A stretch of DNA of 64,000 nucleotides, from positions 10,770,208-10,834,207 of the forward strand of contig OZ025215.1 of assembly GCA_964019055.1 (NCBI GenBank), given 5' to 3'. Numbering within the stretch: the stretch's first letter is position 1; every line of letters begins with the position of its first letter. Origin of the DNA: Anthopleura xanthogrammica. Its lineage: Eukaryota > Cnidaria > Anthozoa > Actiniaria > Actiniidae. Below, one piece after another: positions 44,331 through 57,860 of the stretch. The notes under the pieces are model-generated. The model worked only from the letters and a program-made list of their open reading frames with translations, searched no databases and was not told the origin of the DNA. The translations under genes and the position numbers were made by a program.

Positions 44331-47274
44331 CAGAGGTTGTTTTAATCGATAAAATTTGGAATATTTTTTGCCATTATTTTTTAATTTTCATTTCAAATAA
44401 ACTGCTTTATGATATTTAATTTATGAAAATAGTTTGAGACGAAAGACAGAATGCAATACTGAAAATTTCTTGCTTTCTTTTTTTATATGTTTTCACAGTT
44501 AATACTCTATTTGGTTGCAAAATTGATTTTGTAAGGGACAAAAAAGAAAATGACACTGAAAACCGAAAGGAATGATGGGACGGAAACTAAAAAAAGAAAA
44601 GAAGAAAAAAAAAAAAAAACGAAAGGAAAGGAAAGAAGAAAAACCAAAACACTTTCTTGGCTTTGTTTAATTCAGTTTCTACTCTCCTCTTCTCTTCCTT
44701 TATTCTTTCCTTTTTTCTTTCCTTTAGGGCTGCATGCAATTCCTTTTCAATTCCACTTCTATTCTGATTTATTTAATTAATAACCCTTATAAAATATTCT
44801 CTTAGCTTTCTGTCTTCCTTCGATTATATTTTTAGTTAACGAATTTTCTTTTTAAGCATTATCAGTTTAGTTTCGATATTGCTTTATTTTGTTATGTATT
44901 TGATTGCTTTTTCGAATATGAAAATAATTTCTCTTTCATTAGCCGGCCGATCGTTTCACATAAAAACACCTTCAACAATATAACAACAATTTACCCATCA
45001 AATACAACTACAAAATTCATTAAATGTTTTGCGTACAAAATGTTGTATCCGTTATGTTTTCCAATTGAGAACTAAAACTGGTAAATAATTATACGAATTC
45101 AAGGTTGAACATATTCATTCATTCTGCATGCAAATATTGGTATTAAAATTTCTTTCAAAGGTGGTCAAAATATCAAGTTCTAAAGCTTTAGGGTTCAAGG
45201 TACCTTGGGCGATATTTTAGTGTGTTTTATATCTCAATTATGACCGCCGGCTATTTTTGTGACTTCGTCTCGAGCAATAACTCAGACAATAAAAACACCA
45301 GTCGTAAATAATTCGAGTTCTTTTATTCGAGTATTTATCTTATAGCGAAGAACTTTGGCTTGGTTTTTTTCTTTCTTCTCCTCAACAATAAATCTTAACA
45401 GCTCAATATACTTAATGACAAAGAAACTATTTTTTATTTAAAAAAAGGTTTAAATAAAATTCAATGTAAAATTTGATTGTGAAATTTGATATGCAGCAAG
45501 ACATGGACGCCAGACAGTCGTAACCATGTTGAATGAATTTACTGCAAAACGTACCGCTTTATTTAAGTGTTTCACTGGATAGAATTAACACTGACATTTC
45601 GAATTTAAGTCTTAGTTTATTTAAAACTTATGTCGATAGCTTTTTATAGTTTTCTCTTGAAGACAAAGCCAACATTGAGCTCTTATTCACGGTATTTTTA
45701 AGAAAAACTTTAAGAGAAAAAGAGGATTTCTCGATGCGGAAGTGAAAAGTCCTAGATAAAAGAAAATTCCCTAATCTTGAAGAAGTACTTGATTATGGCT
45801 CTAGTGCGGGCTCCAGACCGTTTTGAATACATCCTGGGGTCCATTGGAGTCTAATTTTGGCCTCCCGAATTTCAATTCATAAACTATATCCCAGCGCTGA
45901 CACCAATATTGAAGCAGCCAAATGTTGTCTTTATTCGTCCTATTTATCGTAATTATTCCATGTGGGCTTTGAATAATTTATACTTAAATGACAAGTGAAA
46001 GCTTTCTGTTGTCTTTATATAATACACAATGCGCGAATGGAAGTACAATTTTTAAGTAAAATCACAAGATAGTTCTGAGTACTGGAAGCAATACAGACGT
46101 AGGAAGTCGTTCTAAATTGACCTCGAAGATTGTTAACTTGATATGGGTCCGGCTAAGTCACTAAATGTGCTCCGTGGATACTTTATTACCCAGACGGATT
46201 GATTCAAACTATAGATTGAGTGATTGTGTTTTTGTTTAGCAGGTTTTTTAATGGGATATCAGAACCTTGGCTCCAAATGATCTAGTTCATTTCGCTAAGG
46301 TGGAACAGGTCGTTTTATAACCGCTTCATATAAACCAGCTCATTGCGCGTGATTTACATGGACGTAAATACCAGCTACAACTTCCTTTTTCTTTTCGGCT
46401 ATCCTAATGATAAATTGGAAAAAATATATACTTGTACATCTATTTTTTTTGTTAATTGCGAGGTTTCTTGTTACAAATTTGTATAGTTAACAGAAATGAG
46501 GGAGTTTCAATTATTCATCCAAATTATTTATTAAAAACTTCGAAGCTTCTAAGTTGCAATAATGCGTTTTCGAGAAATTTTTATTTAGGAAAATCTCCCT
46601 CAGCTTTTCTTTTCTTTTCTTTTTTTTCCTATCGTTTCTTATCCTTTCCTTGCCTTTCCTTTATTTTCTTTCTTTGTTTCGGGGGTCTTTTTTCTTTCGT
46701 TCCTCTTTCCTTCCTTCCTTTCTCTCGTCCTTGTCATGTCATTTTTCGAGTGTACTCTTACACTTTTCCATTATTTCTTAAGTATTGAATCATTAATTAT
46801 TTTTTTATCAATGCCCGATACCAAGGTGTAAATCTAGCGCAGAATATTTTTAATTCATTAATTGTAAAGTTAAACGACTTAGAATTTTCAAATCTAAAAA
46901 CGTATATATTCCGTAACGATTGGTTGCCTTTATCTTTCTTATCCATAAGACCTAAAACCTACGTCTGTCAACGTCTTGTTAATTAACTATCCAAGATGAA
47001 TCAAATAAAAAACTATAGCATTGAACAATGTCTCCCTAACAAAAAGGATTTCATGTTAGCGATTTTTGGTCTAATATCCTTTACACAGCTGTCGTCATTC
47101 AGTAAACACCGCTATCCAATCAGAATAGTTGTAAGTGCTGCCACTTCAAAGGTTTTTCTTAAACAATTCTTAATCGACGATCACCGGTTTTGAAGCCTCA
47201 TTCAGCTTTTATTTATCTAAATACATGGGAATAATTTAGGTATATTTTACGGGGATTTGGTTGAAAACTTATCT

Positions 47275-48540
47275 TAAAAACTATGAGCAGAAGGTGTGCC
47301 GACGGGGTCTGTTTTTGTTTCCTTAAAAAATTAATCCGCGATCACCCTCATTGAGCTTCTATTTTTCTAATACATCTGATTAATGTAGGCGTGTGTGTGT
47401 GTGTTTCAGGGATTTGGCGGATTTTTGGTCCTTTTTCCAATCGCTATCAACTTGTACTAATATGTTTAACATTTAACTTAAAACTTTTCACATTCTATTG
47501 AGTTGTCTTGTGGTGAGAAAAGGATTTCAGAGAGATCTAGGCATAACAAAAAATTGGTTTTGGAGCAAGAAACGGTATTCCACATAGATATATTATTGGA
47601 CCAGTTTTTCTTCATTCATGCTAATACTCTTGTATATTCTCAGATGCCATTGTGATATATTCCTTTTAGAATTCGTTATTAGTGGATAATACTAGACTGA
47701 AAGGTGTTGATAATAATGCTATGGTGTGCCTACATGATCTATTTCTGGTCCTTCGTCATTTCTACGAGAAAAGCTATTAAATTAGTGAGATAACTTTTGG
47801 TGATACCATCGTAAAGCTGCAACCAAACAATCAGGGTAATTCCTAATCAACGGTACCATATATGTCACTCGGCGATTTAATGAACTAGGGTGTGCCTACG
47901 AGATCCATTTTCGGCCCTTCGTTATATCTCAAAACCGGTCAGATATCTTTGGGTGATCTGATCATACAGCTGGTGGGAAACAAGCAGGGTATTTCCTAAT
48001 AAACGGCACTATATCTATCCCTCAGAAAGCAAAATGCAATTTAATGTACTAGGGTGTACCTACGAGATCCATTTTCGGCCCTTTCTTATATCTTAAAAAA
48101 ACGGTCAGATATCTTAAGGTGATTTGATCATACAGCTGGAAGCAAAAAAAGGAGGAAATATCCTAATCAACGGCACCATATCTATGACTCAGAAAGCAAA
48201 TATAGGGTGTGCCTAAGAGATCCATTCTTGGCCCTCCATTATTTCTTCAAGGAAAAATAATAAAACCTTTCAGATAATTTTTGGTAACTCGATCAAACAG
48301 CTGGTAACAAACAAATAAATTAAGTGATTGTCTAATCAACGTTACCATAAAGATCACTCGGCGATTTTATATACTAGGGTGTGCCTACGAGATCCATCCT
48401 TGACCCTCCATCGTTTATTCTAGAAAAATCAAAACGGTTATATCGCTTTTGGTAACTCGATCATACGCTAGTAATAAATATAACAAGTCATGGTCTCGTC
48501 AGCGGTAACATAGCGATCTGCAACCAAAATGCGTTTTAAT
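47275..48540. repeat. Degenerate satellite-like array, about 165-bp unit
   Basis: GGTGTGCCTACGAGATCCAT-like sequence recurs near 47722, 47889, 48052, 48206 and 48375, with an older copy near 47293. Each is followed by GGCCCTTCGTT-like, GATCATACAGCTGG and CTAATCAACGG segments. Spacing is 154-169 bases. Confidence 0.85.
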
Positions 48541-49014
48541 GTCCTAGCACTTAATATTTACGGTATTTCAAATACACAAGACGTTTAATTGTGCAAGCCA
48601 CTTGACTACTGTTCTAACTAGTTAATGACTTCAAGCAATTTGTTATCGACTCAATGTTTTTGCCGCCTTCCTGATAATGGGAGCTTAGTACCACCCAAAT
48701 TAGTAGAAGTGGCTTAGTGTTTTTGGGAAGCCAAATAAACGAATAGGAAAGGAACATGCGATATTTTACCAAATTTCTCTTAAGCACTCGCTCACGTTAT
48801 GAAAATACTAACAGCTTGTGTTTCACTCCTATATATAAGGTTTTGGTTTTCTTAATGCTTAAGTTTTATGTGATTAAAACGATAGGATTTTATTTTGTTT
48901 GAAAATGGAGATTTTATTTCGTTTTTTAGCTTTTGTACAATTTTATTAACATTTTATGCTTGTAAGATTTTCTTCTTGTACCTTACATGTTATTCTGACG
49001 GCTTCAGTTTTCTT

Positions 49015-49270
49015 TTCTTTTTTCTTTCTTTCTTTCTTTCGTTCTTTCGTTCTTTCTTTCTTTCATTCATTCATTCTTTCGTTCGTTCTTTCTTTCTTTC
49101 TTTTGTTCATTCATTCTTTCTTTCGTTCTTTCGTTTATTCATTCATTAATTCTTTCGTTCATTCTTTCGTTTTTTCATTCGTTTTTTCATTCTTTCTTTC
49201 ATTCATTCTTTCGTTCATTCATTCTTTCGTTCATTCATTCTTTCTTTCGTTCTTTCGTTTTACGTTCTTT
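49015..49270. repeat. CTTT/CATT microsatellite
   Basis: TTTC units mixed with ATTC and GTTC units; gives spurious Phe-Leu-Ser frames. Confidence 0.95.
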
Positions 49271-52024
49271 TTTTAATTTATTGGCAACATTGAAATATTG
49301 AAAAGAGAGAGAGCTGAGAGAGAGAGATTAGAGCACTTTTTAGTTACTGGCTAATCTCCTCTTCTCTGCTTCAAATTCTCTCTAACAATACAACGACGTA
49401 CCGGCTTAACAAAACTTCCTTTGTTCATCTGCTTTAAACTTTAAAAACTCACTCACTTCAACTTCGTTTAAGATAGAATATCGACGTTTCCAAGGCCTTG
49501 GTTATCTAAAATGTCAATCTTAAAATATCCAAGATCTACGACTTAAACTTTCATCCTTTCGTATTGGTTCCATCGATTTTAACTTATCTGATGAGATGGT
49601 ACCTATGCTGAAACAGATGTTTGGTAATACGTGACAGCATTGCGTGACCTTGCGTGACTTTTTTGTTCACCTAGGATTGACCATTAAGTACTAGACAGTG
49701 CTATACAATAAGTAGCCATGTGGTTTGTTTATTATCTACTTTATTTACCTTTTTATAAAAGAAAACGCACCCTGAAAAAACTCACGGCTCGGCAGCAAAA
49801 CGAAAATGAAGCGTAATTTTTGACAGGTTATCCTTCCAGCAGCGTTCATTATTCATTGAGCCAAACAGCATGATCAATTTTTTTTCGACTTTTTTATTGA
49901 AAATTTCTTTCTTAAATCCCTAAATATATTTAAAAAAAGGTATACAAACAAGGTATTTTTCATTTAAGCATATAGAAACAAGATCAATTTTGAAAACCTC
50001 ACCGATAAAATCGCTAAAATCATTCGCCTCAGCTCTCATTATCTCCAAGACCAATTTGGCGTTTGAATTTTGAATTTTAGTGTTTTGAGAGCACCGGATG
50101 AAAACCATAAAAGCAATACAACAATAACTGAGATAGCCTCGCCATCAAAAACAACACAAATGATTTTTGTCCATGCAGTTGGGATTGAAAGCGTTTCAAA
50201 ACCTCCTCAAACTGTCACAATTTGATAAATTAGATTTTGTTATAAACGTAATGATTCGCTAAAAATACATGTTTTCGTCAAAGAAAAACATTTTTCACGC
50301 TAAATAGGGTTTTAATACGAGATTATATAGGATTTTCAAAAGGTCTTTAGTCTAAGAAAGCTTTGATCTTCCATAGTCAAACCGTTTTTCCTGATATAAC
50401 GCTGGAAGATTTTTTTTCAAATGCGCACGCGAATTTGCCTTTCCGACTCTACTACACAGCGCCGCTCTAAAAATTATTTTGACTTGCTTCATACAAGAAT
50501 TTCAATTTAAAACCATTCTTTATTCCTAAGAAGAAATATTGATCCTTCACTAGAAGCCTATATTTGAGGGTTTTTTATTTTGCCTTTTTTGCCAATATCA
50601 GTTTAACCCCAAAGTTTGGATTCACTTAGTGAATTTTTTTCATGAATCGCAAATGTGTTGTTTAAATTCAAAAACCGATATTTATATTGTATTTAAGGCG
50701 GGCTACAAACACCAGAAGCTCAGCCCTTCGAGGAGCTTTTACTTTGAATCTTCTTTCTCCATATTGTCCACCTTTTTTCGATTGGGTTAATTTGATATGC
50801 TTTTCACAGTGGCTCACTTCTGCTGCGAGTTTAGGGGATTCATCTTGGCATACTAGATTACTAAGGTTGATGGATTGTTTGGAAATTGTCTTACTTCGTT
50901 AGCCGTATTTTTCCTAAGTACGGAAATGAGAAAAGTAGTGCTGAATACTTATTATTATTCTAGTGTCCTGAAGGGAAAAAGACCAAATATGAATAATATA
51001 TGCCATTGAAGATAGTGATGACCTAAGGACTGAAATCTTCCCAAAAAAGCTTTTATGTATGTTAAGGTTTTTCACTTGCATCCCGAAATTCCAAGTAGAT
51101 TTTTTTTCCTAATAGGAAGCCACTTTATATATCATTTAAAAACTAGATCTTAGTTGACGATTTAAACCCAAAAAACTGTGTAGTAGCTAACTAGAGCTCA
51201 CGGGCATCATTCCCGATACGATGAACATTTATTCGCTTCATAAGTAATTCCAAATTAAGTCCTCTTTGAAAAAGAACTTTGAATGGAGAACTATAGTCGA
51301 TTGTTGGACGAGTTTATTTACATATAAAACACCTGGGATTTTCCTATTTATTTCTCATGTTCGAAACTTCGAATGTGGCCTAAGTGTTCTGTGGCCGGAA
51401 AGAAAATTCAGATGGACACAGCATGAATTTATGCAATTCCTCTTTAATTCACACCGCCAAGAAACTCTCTCGATATTCGAATTCTAAGAATATCACTCAA
51501 AGAATAAAACAATTGAATGTGAGATTTGCAGTGTTTTAGATAGCCTATAAACTTTAACAAATGAACAACATTGTCACTGCTATTAAGTAAAAATGATTAA
51601 AATGATCTTGATCAATGTGGTTTGGCTCCTCAAATGTATACAAACTCGAAGCACCGGCTCCAACATTGGTGCATTGTTGTGAGTCTTGTTTGTTTTCATC
51701 GCATGTTGGTTTTTTGCCCTGTCGTTGATGATATCGACGGCACATTTCATCGTAGACTGGGGAACTAGTCTATAATACTCGAATGAAAAATAAAACTAGA
51801 ATTTCTTAAACGACTTATTCTCAATGTCACTCACTTTACAGTGAACAGTTCTTGTTTTGTCTCTCAGAAATTCTCTAATAGCACTCTAAATCATTCTAAG
51901 ATGTGATTAACGTTCAGAACATGCTTTCGTTTGACACTGAGATCTCTTTGTCCAATAAACGTACGGATTTTCCTTTTGCTTTAGGAAACATATTTTTTGT
52001 CTCGCACTAAACACGCTGCCGATG

Positions 52025-52454
52025 GTGATAGCACTCATGCAAGACGCGCTGTGATTGGTTAATTCGATAATCCATTTTAGAACCAACAATAGTGCCACAT
52101 GTGTATAGGCGCTCTTTATACTTGCTCTGCGCGTCTTTTTTGAAAGCTATTCACGCGCTCGTGATTGACTGACAAAGCCATTTGCAAGAGCGTTGTGGCC
52201 AGCTGCCGTGAGTTAAAAGGGACCATAACTGGGTCCCAACGTGCGTTAAACGAGAGAGCCCGCACTTAAAGCAGCTCTTGGTGTTTTGGTTGATGTCTCA
52301 GTCTGACTTGCCCGCGAGAACGAGCGATCTTTTTCGAGAGCGCGCCAAACAACGATCTTTGCCTGTCAAAGGCAAAAATCAGACAGAAGTGAAAAACACA
52401 CTGGCACAATACAGCAACCCGTAAACATTTGCTGCGCAAGGTTCAAGAGGAAAT
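52025..52454 (+). promoter_or_regulatory. Probable nanos promoter and 5' leader
   Basis: Upstream of nanos, GCGCTGTGATTGG near 52047 and CGCGCTCGTGATTGACTG near 52155 form a diverged pair. The first includes an inverted CCAAT box. The 430 bases are less AT-rich than the surroundings. No TATA box is convincing and the transcription start is unknown. Confidence 0.3.
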
Positions 52455-53120
52455 ATGGGAGATGAAATGTTGAGTGTCTTTTATAACGGGGATATTTTCG
52501 GAAGCAATGGAGCACTCAATGACAACAGCATTCAAGCTTTAAAATCTGGCTTAGCAGATTCCACGGAGTTTCATCTCTTTCGTGACTACTTTGGCTTGAG
52601 CCATTTGGTTCAGAACACTACTCTTTGTGATGAAGACGGCAACGAGTTTGAAAAATTCTATAAGTTTACGTACAATCGATCCCGGGGAGACAGCATCGGA
52701 TCAGATCGGGATTCCATCTCCAGTTCAGGATCCAGTGGAATAAGCGCAGAGTTCGACCTCAAATTGGAAAACCATTTTACTTCAAAAGCTGTTGGGTCAT
52801 CGCTTGCGCCGGGTAGCACGCTGTCAACCAGGTCTCTAACAAACTTAAAACGAACTGACATTGATACTGTAGCCAGAAACCGAAAAAACCGCGAAAACAA
52901 GAAAAACCGCAACGCCAATGTTTGCGTGTTTTGCAGGAATAACGGCGAAACCAAAAAAGTTTACTCGAGTCATGTACTGAAGGATGCTGATGGCAACACA
53001 ACCTGCCCAATTCTGCGAGCATATACCTGCCCTTTGTGCAAAGCATCGGGAAATGATTCGCACACCATCAAATACTGCCCAAGAAACAAGAATGGGAATA
53101 AAATTCAAGCAAAGGTATAA
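52455..53120 (+). CDS. nanos: Nanos-type RNA-binding zinc finger protein
   Basis: A single-exon protein of 221 residues starting at ATG 52455. The C-terminal region carries the Nanos double CCHC zinc finger. The first finger uses Cys157, Cys160, His173 and Cys184; the second uses Cys192, Cys195, His203 and Cys208. Spacing is C-x2-C-x12-H-x10-C-x7-C-x2-C-x7-H-x4-C, exactly the family pattern. Before it lie a basic stretch ([13 protein letters not shown], residues 141-153) and a Ser-rich linker. Residues 40-55 ([13 protein letters not shown]) may be a conserved short motif, but I cannot assign it. Nanos proteins act in the cytoplasm with Pumilio to repress or destabilise mRNAs in germ cells and stem cells; animals such as cnidarians often have two paralogues, and which one this is cannot be told here. 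Candidate AATAAA polyadenylation signals include 53645-53650. Confidence 0.96.
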   Translation: MGDEMLSVFYNGDIFGSNGALNDNSIQALKSGLADSTEFHLFRDYFGLSHLVQNTTLCDEDGNEFEKFYKFTYNRSRGDSIGSDRDSISSSGSSGISAEFDLKLENHFTSKAVGSSLAPGSTLSTRSLTNLKRTDIDTVARNRKNRENKKNRNANVCVFCRNNGETKKVYSSHVLKDADGNTTCPILRAYTCPLCKASGNDSHTIKYCPRNKNGNKIQAKV

Positions 53121-56100
53121 ACTTGCCAAAAACACTTAATAATCAGAATTGAATTGTTCAGCTTTTATTCTAATTGAGGGAAAATTTGTCTGTCAATTTT
53201 GCTTTCATTCAGCAACCGAGCGAATTTGCATCTTTAAAAAACGGTTCTTAGACCTCCCTAGTGTGTTCTTGCGATCCCCGACAGTTTTATGACAGACAAG
53301 GTGCGAGTTAAACGTCAAAAAGAAACAAAGAAAATTATCCGTTCTATCAAAATATTCTGGCGAGCTAAAAACTCCAAATTTTTTTAAGACTTGTCATAAT
53401 TTTCCAAAATTCTAAGCAGAGCTTTACTGCCTAATATCTTCAGCCAAAATTCACTTCCCATGTGTTTGTGGGTGGGTGTTTTAATTCACAATTGTGATTT
53501 TTTCAAAACGGCATTTAAACTTTTATCGTGCACTTTCTTTTTTGTTTACGAAAAAGAGAATGTTACCAAAAATAATTCTCGAATGTGTCCACAAATTTGT
53601 GCCAAATTATTGCCAACTAATCCCAAAAATAACATCGTATATATAAATAAATATATCACAATTTATCAATTTATAAAGAGCGTATTGAATCCAGCAGATT
53701 GAACTAAAAAATATTCTGAAGATTATTATATTAATAACTTTATTTAGAAGAAAATAATTGACTAGCCTCTAAATACCACATTTACAGAGAATTCTGCATT
53801 TTCGTTTGTCATTCATTCCAAGAAATAATGATTCTGGAGTGTTTATTTTATTCCAGAGAAAATGAACTCTGGCTGCTCTTCCTATTGAGGAAATATTTGA
53901 ACATTATTAGGAAATTCCTAGTTCTCTCGTTGAAGAGAAAGAATTTTGACACAAGTGTAAATAGAGATATAAGCGTTCATCTTTCGAATGATGGACGCTA
54001 TTTGAACATTTATTGTACTAAAAATCTCAAACTTTCTAAAACCCATTTAAGTGATTGTCAACTACATAAAATCATGTCCATTGCCGCTACAAAAAGCGTA
54101 TTGATTGCTTGGTTCAATTATACAAAATAAAAGCGATAAAAAATACAATGCTGAGTGTGTTTTTTGTGTTTGTGAAATAAATTTTAAAGTACACATTACT
54201 AGTTAGAAAAATCCCCAAAATCCTCCCCTAAATATAGGATATTGTTTTAATAACTGAACTGCTTTTTTCAGAGTTAAACTGGTAATTCTTGTTGTTTTGT
54301 TTTTTTTGTTGCAAATAAAATACCTTGCCCAAAATTCATTGGTAGTTAAACCACGACAACTAGAGACAACCAGCTTTCGAGTTCCAAGCACTTGTTATCA
54401 GAACTCAAGCAAATAGAAGAAAATGGTTTAAGTTCTGACCGACAGTTGTTTTTATTTTTTCCAAAAATGTTTTCAATGGATTTTGACTTTATTTACAAGT
54501 GGAGTTGTTTATTAAAAGCGTTTTAGCCTCGAGCATTAAGAGGTTGGCATCTAAAAGACATGAAAACACGAATAAACATGAACATCAGTTCATGAGGCTT
54601 TTTAAGCCAGAAGAAATTGAGAATTTCTTTGTTTTGGCACGGGTGTCACGACTAATGTCATCACTGGCTCTGACAGCAACTCGAAATCTCGTCGACTCCA
54701 CAATTTGGACTCAATATCGTGTAGATGCCATCCCTTCTATGTAAGTCAGTTTTGCCTTCCGTCATCTCCAATCCAGAGCTTGCAGAATTTTGCCTTCTTT
54801 ATATTTTTTTTTTACAAAGAAAAAATTTCCTTGATCTTGACGATAAGAGAGCATTGGGTTAGAGCACGTCTCTGATTCGCTCGATACTAAAAAATTGTCC
54901 TACGGGCAAAAACGTTCAAAATACGACTTTTCTGGGTGATTTTGATCAAGGACTAAAATTAGCCAATATCCTGAACCACAACAGTGGGAAATTTTTAGGT
55001 TTTTTTAAAAATGTTTTTTCGTTTTGTTTTTGTTTCCATCACTAATTCTTCCCATTTATTTGTTTTACAAATCCGATGGCAAAGCATTTGATTAAGAAAA
55101 TAAGTATAACTAACATAGAATATTATTGCAATTTTTAATTTCCCAATCATGGATAGCGTTCAAGTCAAACGGATAACAAGAATTAAAAAAATAAAATAAA
55201 AAAAATGATTCATTAGCCTTTTGCTCAAACGTCGATTGATTCTATTTATTTTTTTGTTTATCAATTTTCAATTATTGAATTCATATCGTGAAGAAGTATA
55301 GAGACGAAATTTTTAATGTTTTGGGGCTTTTTGTGTATGTAGCGAATGTTATTCTTTTGCTGTAGAAGAGCTTATCCATAGATAAGGAAAATGGCTCTTT
55401 TGCTATCGCTTCAATCAGGTATTCCCCGAAATAAAACCCTTGAATCTATATATGAAAGGGTAAACCACAACAGTGGAAAACATAGATATGGATTGATCGG
55501 TAAGCTAATTGAGAACGGAAATCCAGAGGAAAAAAAAGAAGAGAAGAGAAAAAAGCTGAACGATTATAATGCAAAATCCAAACCTTTTGTGAAATTTGAG
55601 ACTTCAAAAAAGATCGTATTTTTTCTCTATTCAAAAGCCCCAAAAAGACCACTTTTTCATTTATGCCAAGATAAATGAGATATTTTCCAGTGCTTTTGTT
55701 CGTCTGGCTATTATTTTTTGTCTATATATAACTTTATTTTGCTTTTGACATTTTTGGATTTATGCCTTTCTTCCGAAAATTCGTGAGTGATTGCTAACCT
55801 GTTTTGCCTTTTCGCCCCAAAAAAAACTCCTGTCGGAACCTTCTAACAGGGAAAATCACATCAGATAGATGGAGAATTATTTCTGGTGCCGAGATTCTGC
55901 GTTTATGAGGTCGCCCCAAAGGTGCTCTTAATTTTGGTATATTTTAGGGGGGAGGGGCTAGGGAGAATATGAGAGGGGAGGGGGTCATGCTTCTTTTTAT
56001 CGCCAAGTGCATCAATAAACAATAAATCAATAACTAATAAAGTCTTTTGAAAAGAAAGTTCAATACATAAAGCAATTTTTTTTTTTTTGAAGAAAAACGT

Positions 56101-56460
56101 GGTCTCAATGCAACGTAAGATTTTTTCTGGAATTTCATTACAAAATGATTGGGGGAAAAAATCAAATATTTGGTTCAAATCAGAGTATATTTATTCTAGC
56201 CGTTCCATCAGACGATCAGGTTTCTTAGCGAGTCTTAAATTCTGTCGGGTCGTTTCACAAATATTTTTTTCCTTCCTGCGGAGAAAGAGAGAGAACTTAA
56301 ATAATACTTTTCTCGGTATTTTTAACTATTTTTTCAACAACATATCTTAACTATTTCCTTGACCTTTCTACTTCACAGAGTTTTTTTATCGAGGATAAAT
56401 GCTTTTGTATTTAGCATGTAAGTTCTCTTCGACTGAATGTTCTCGAAATTCAGCTTGTGC
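53121..56460. other. nanos 3' region and intergenic sequence
   Basis: Contains the likely nanos 3' UTR. No other gene is firmly supported; a 95-codon frame at 55391-55678 starts with ATG but shows no known domain and has the Lys-rich composition of AT-rich noncoding DNA. Confidence 0.55.
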
Positions 56461-56464
56461 ACGA

Positions 56465-56845
56465 ACTTATGTCATATACATAATAAAATTATATCAATTG
56501 CTCCAGAGCTCTCTCTTATACCTTCACGGATTTGTCGAAGAAAAAAACTCGGAAAAAAAAACAACTTTAAGAGTGGAAGTGCAGGTTTTTGCTCCAATAT
56601 TTTTTTCAGTCATTTTCATTTTTTTTTTTCTTTCGTTACTTTTCCCGTAAATAATAAAGTAATGACCCTATATATTTTGCTCCGAAGCTCTCTCATATAT
56701 ACCTTCATTGATTTAATTGTTCAGAGAAAAGAACTCGCAAAAAAAAAAATTAAGAGTAGAAGCGCAGGTTTTTGCGCCAATATTTTTTTCATCCATTTTT
56801 TTTCTTCTCATTGCTTTTCTCGTGCAGAGAAAAATCTGGCGGACA
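56465..56845. repeat. Diverged tandem duplication, about 185-bp unit
   Basis: Two copies share GCTC(C)AGAGCTCTCTC-like, CAGGTTTTTGC(T/G)CCAATATT and TTTTTTTCA segments, starting near 56477 and 56665. Confidence 0.8.
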
Positions 56846-57489
56846 CTCGATCCAGGTTGAAGTGAGTCGGCATTCCCTATATCCTCATACCGTCTATTAA
56901 CTAGCCCATTCTCAAGGAAGGTACTATTTTCCGGTCTCATCCTATAAGATATCCTGGCCATCTTGCGTTCTGAATAACACTTATAATTATTAGTATTTTA
57001 TCTCCTCAAATTTCGACTTTATTCTCGAGCCAAACAAACACAAACCCACCCCTCTCTCACTGTTTTGAATTGTTGTCTCAAAAATTAGAATATCCCATCC
57101 ATTCAACACAAAAATGAAAGATATAAGAAAACGATTAGAAATGGGAAGAATTTAGATAAAGAGTTGCATGACCACCAGTTGTTCCAGTGAAATTGATTTT
57201 TCACGTTTAGGCAAATTGACCTTAAAATTAAATTATATTTGCCGTCATTTGATGATAGTGCTTTAACTTCAACCTTCCATTAGCTTTCGCGTTTAGCTTT
57301 ACGCGATGCATTCTTGACATCGAATTGGCCGGGAAAATTTTGTTTCTTTAAGCAGACTGATTTATGATTTTAGCCTTTTTTAACGACCTACATCGTCGGC
57401 TTGCAAGCTCTCTGTGTGTGATTTTTTTTTATTATAGATAGTTATTCTTATATCCAGATGCGATAAAGTCATAACATCAGACAATCTTG

Positions 57490-57860
57490 TATCGTTTTTT
57501 TTTTCTCGTTTGGTTTGTTCCCTCTTTGTTTTTCGTTCTTTCCCGTTTATTTCCTATTTTCTATTGATTTTATTTTTCCTTTACCTTCTGTCTTTTTTCT
57601 GTTTTCTTTGCTTTTGTTTTCGTCTCTTTTCTTTTTTGTTTTCATATCAATATTTTTTTCATTTTTTCATTATTCTTTTCTTTCTTTTTTTTTTCTTTTT
57701 CTCTTTCTTTGTCCTTATTCATCTTTTTCGTCATTTCTCTTCTTTTTCTTCTTTATTCGTTCTCTCTCTTCCTCCCACTCTCTCTCCCTCCCTCACTCTC
57801 TCCCCCCCCCTCTCTGTCTCTCTTTCTCTCTGTCTCTCTGTTTTTCTCTGTCTCTTTTCT
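57490..57860. repeat. Pyrimidine-rich low-complexity tract
   Basis: T/C-only stretches (TTTTCTTT, CTCTCTCC) over about 370 bp. Confidence 0.9.

Larger units (their letters stand above)
43306..52030. other. Intergenic region left of nanos
   Basis: No gene is firmly supported over about 8.7 kb, apart from a weak minus-strand terminal-exon candidate at 51554-51773. Contents: a dispersed repeat at 43490-43620, a SINE-like fragment at 44215, a satellite-like array at 47275-48540, CTTT/CATT repeats at 49015-49270, otherwise AT-rich unique sequence. Confidence 0.55.

Noticed and set aside
53956..53963. TGTAAATA, a Pumilio-type site, as a nanos 3' UTR element
   Set aside because: It lies about 835 bases past the stop, after AATAAA candidates, and an 8-mer of this composition is common in AT-rich DNA.
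54499..54744. 81-codon plus-strand frame ending at a GTAAGT site
   Set aside because: No ATG start at the given position, no recognised domain and no partner exon; not enough to call a gene.
55391..55678. 95-codon ATG-started plus-strand frame
   Set aside because: Lys-rich composition typical of AT-rich noncoding DNA, no domain, no splice context or neighbour supporting it.
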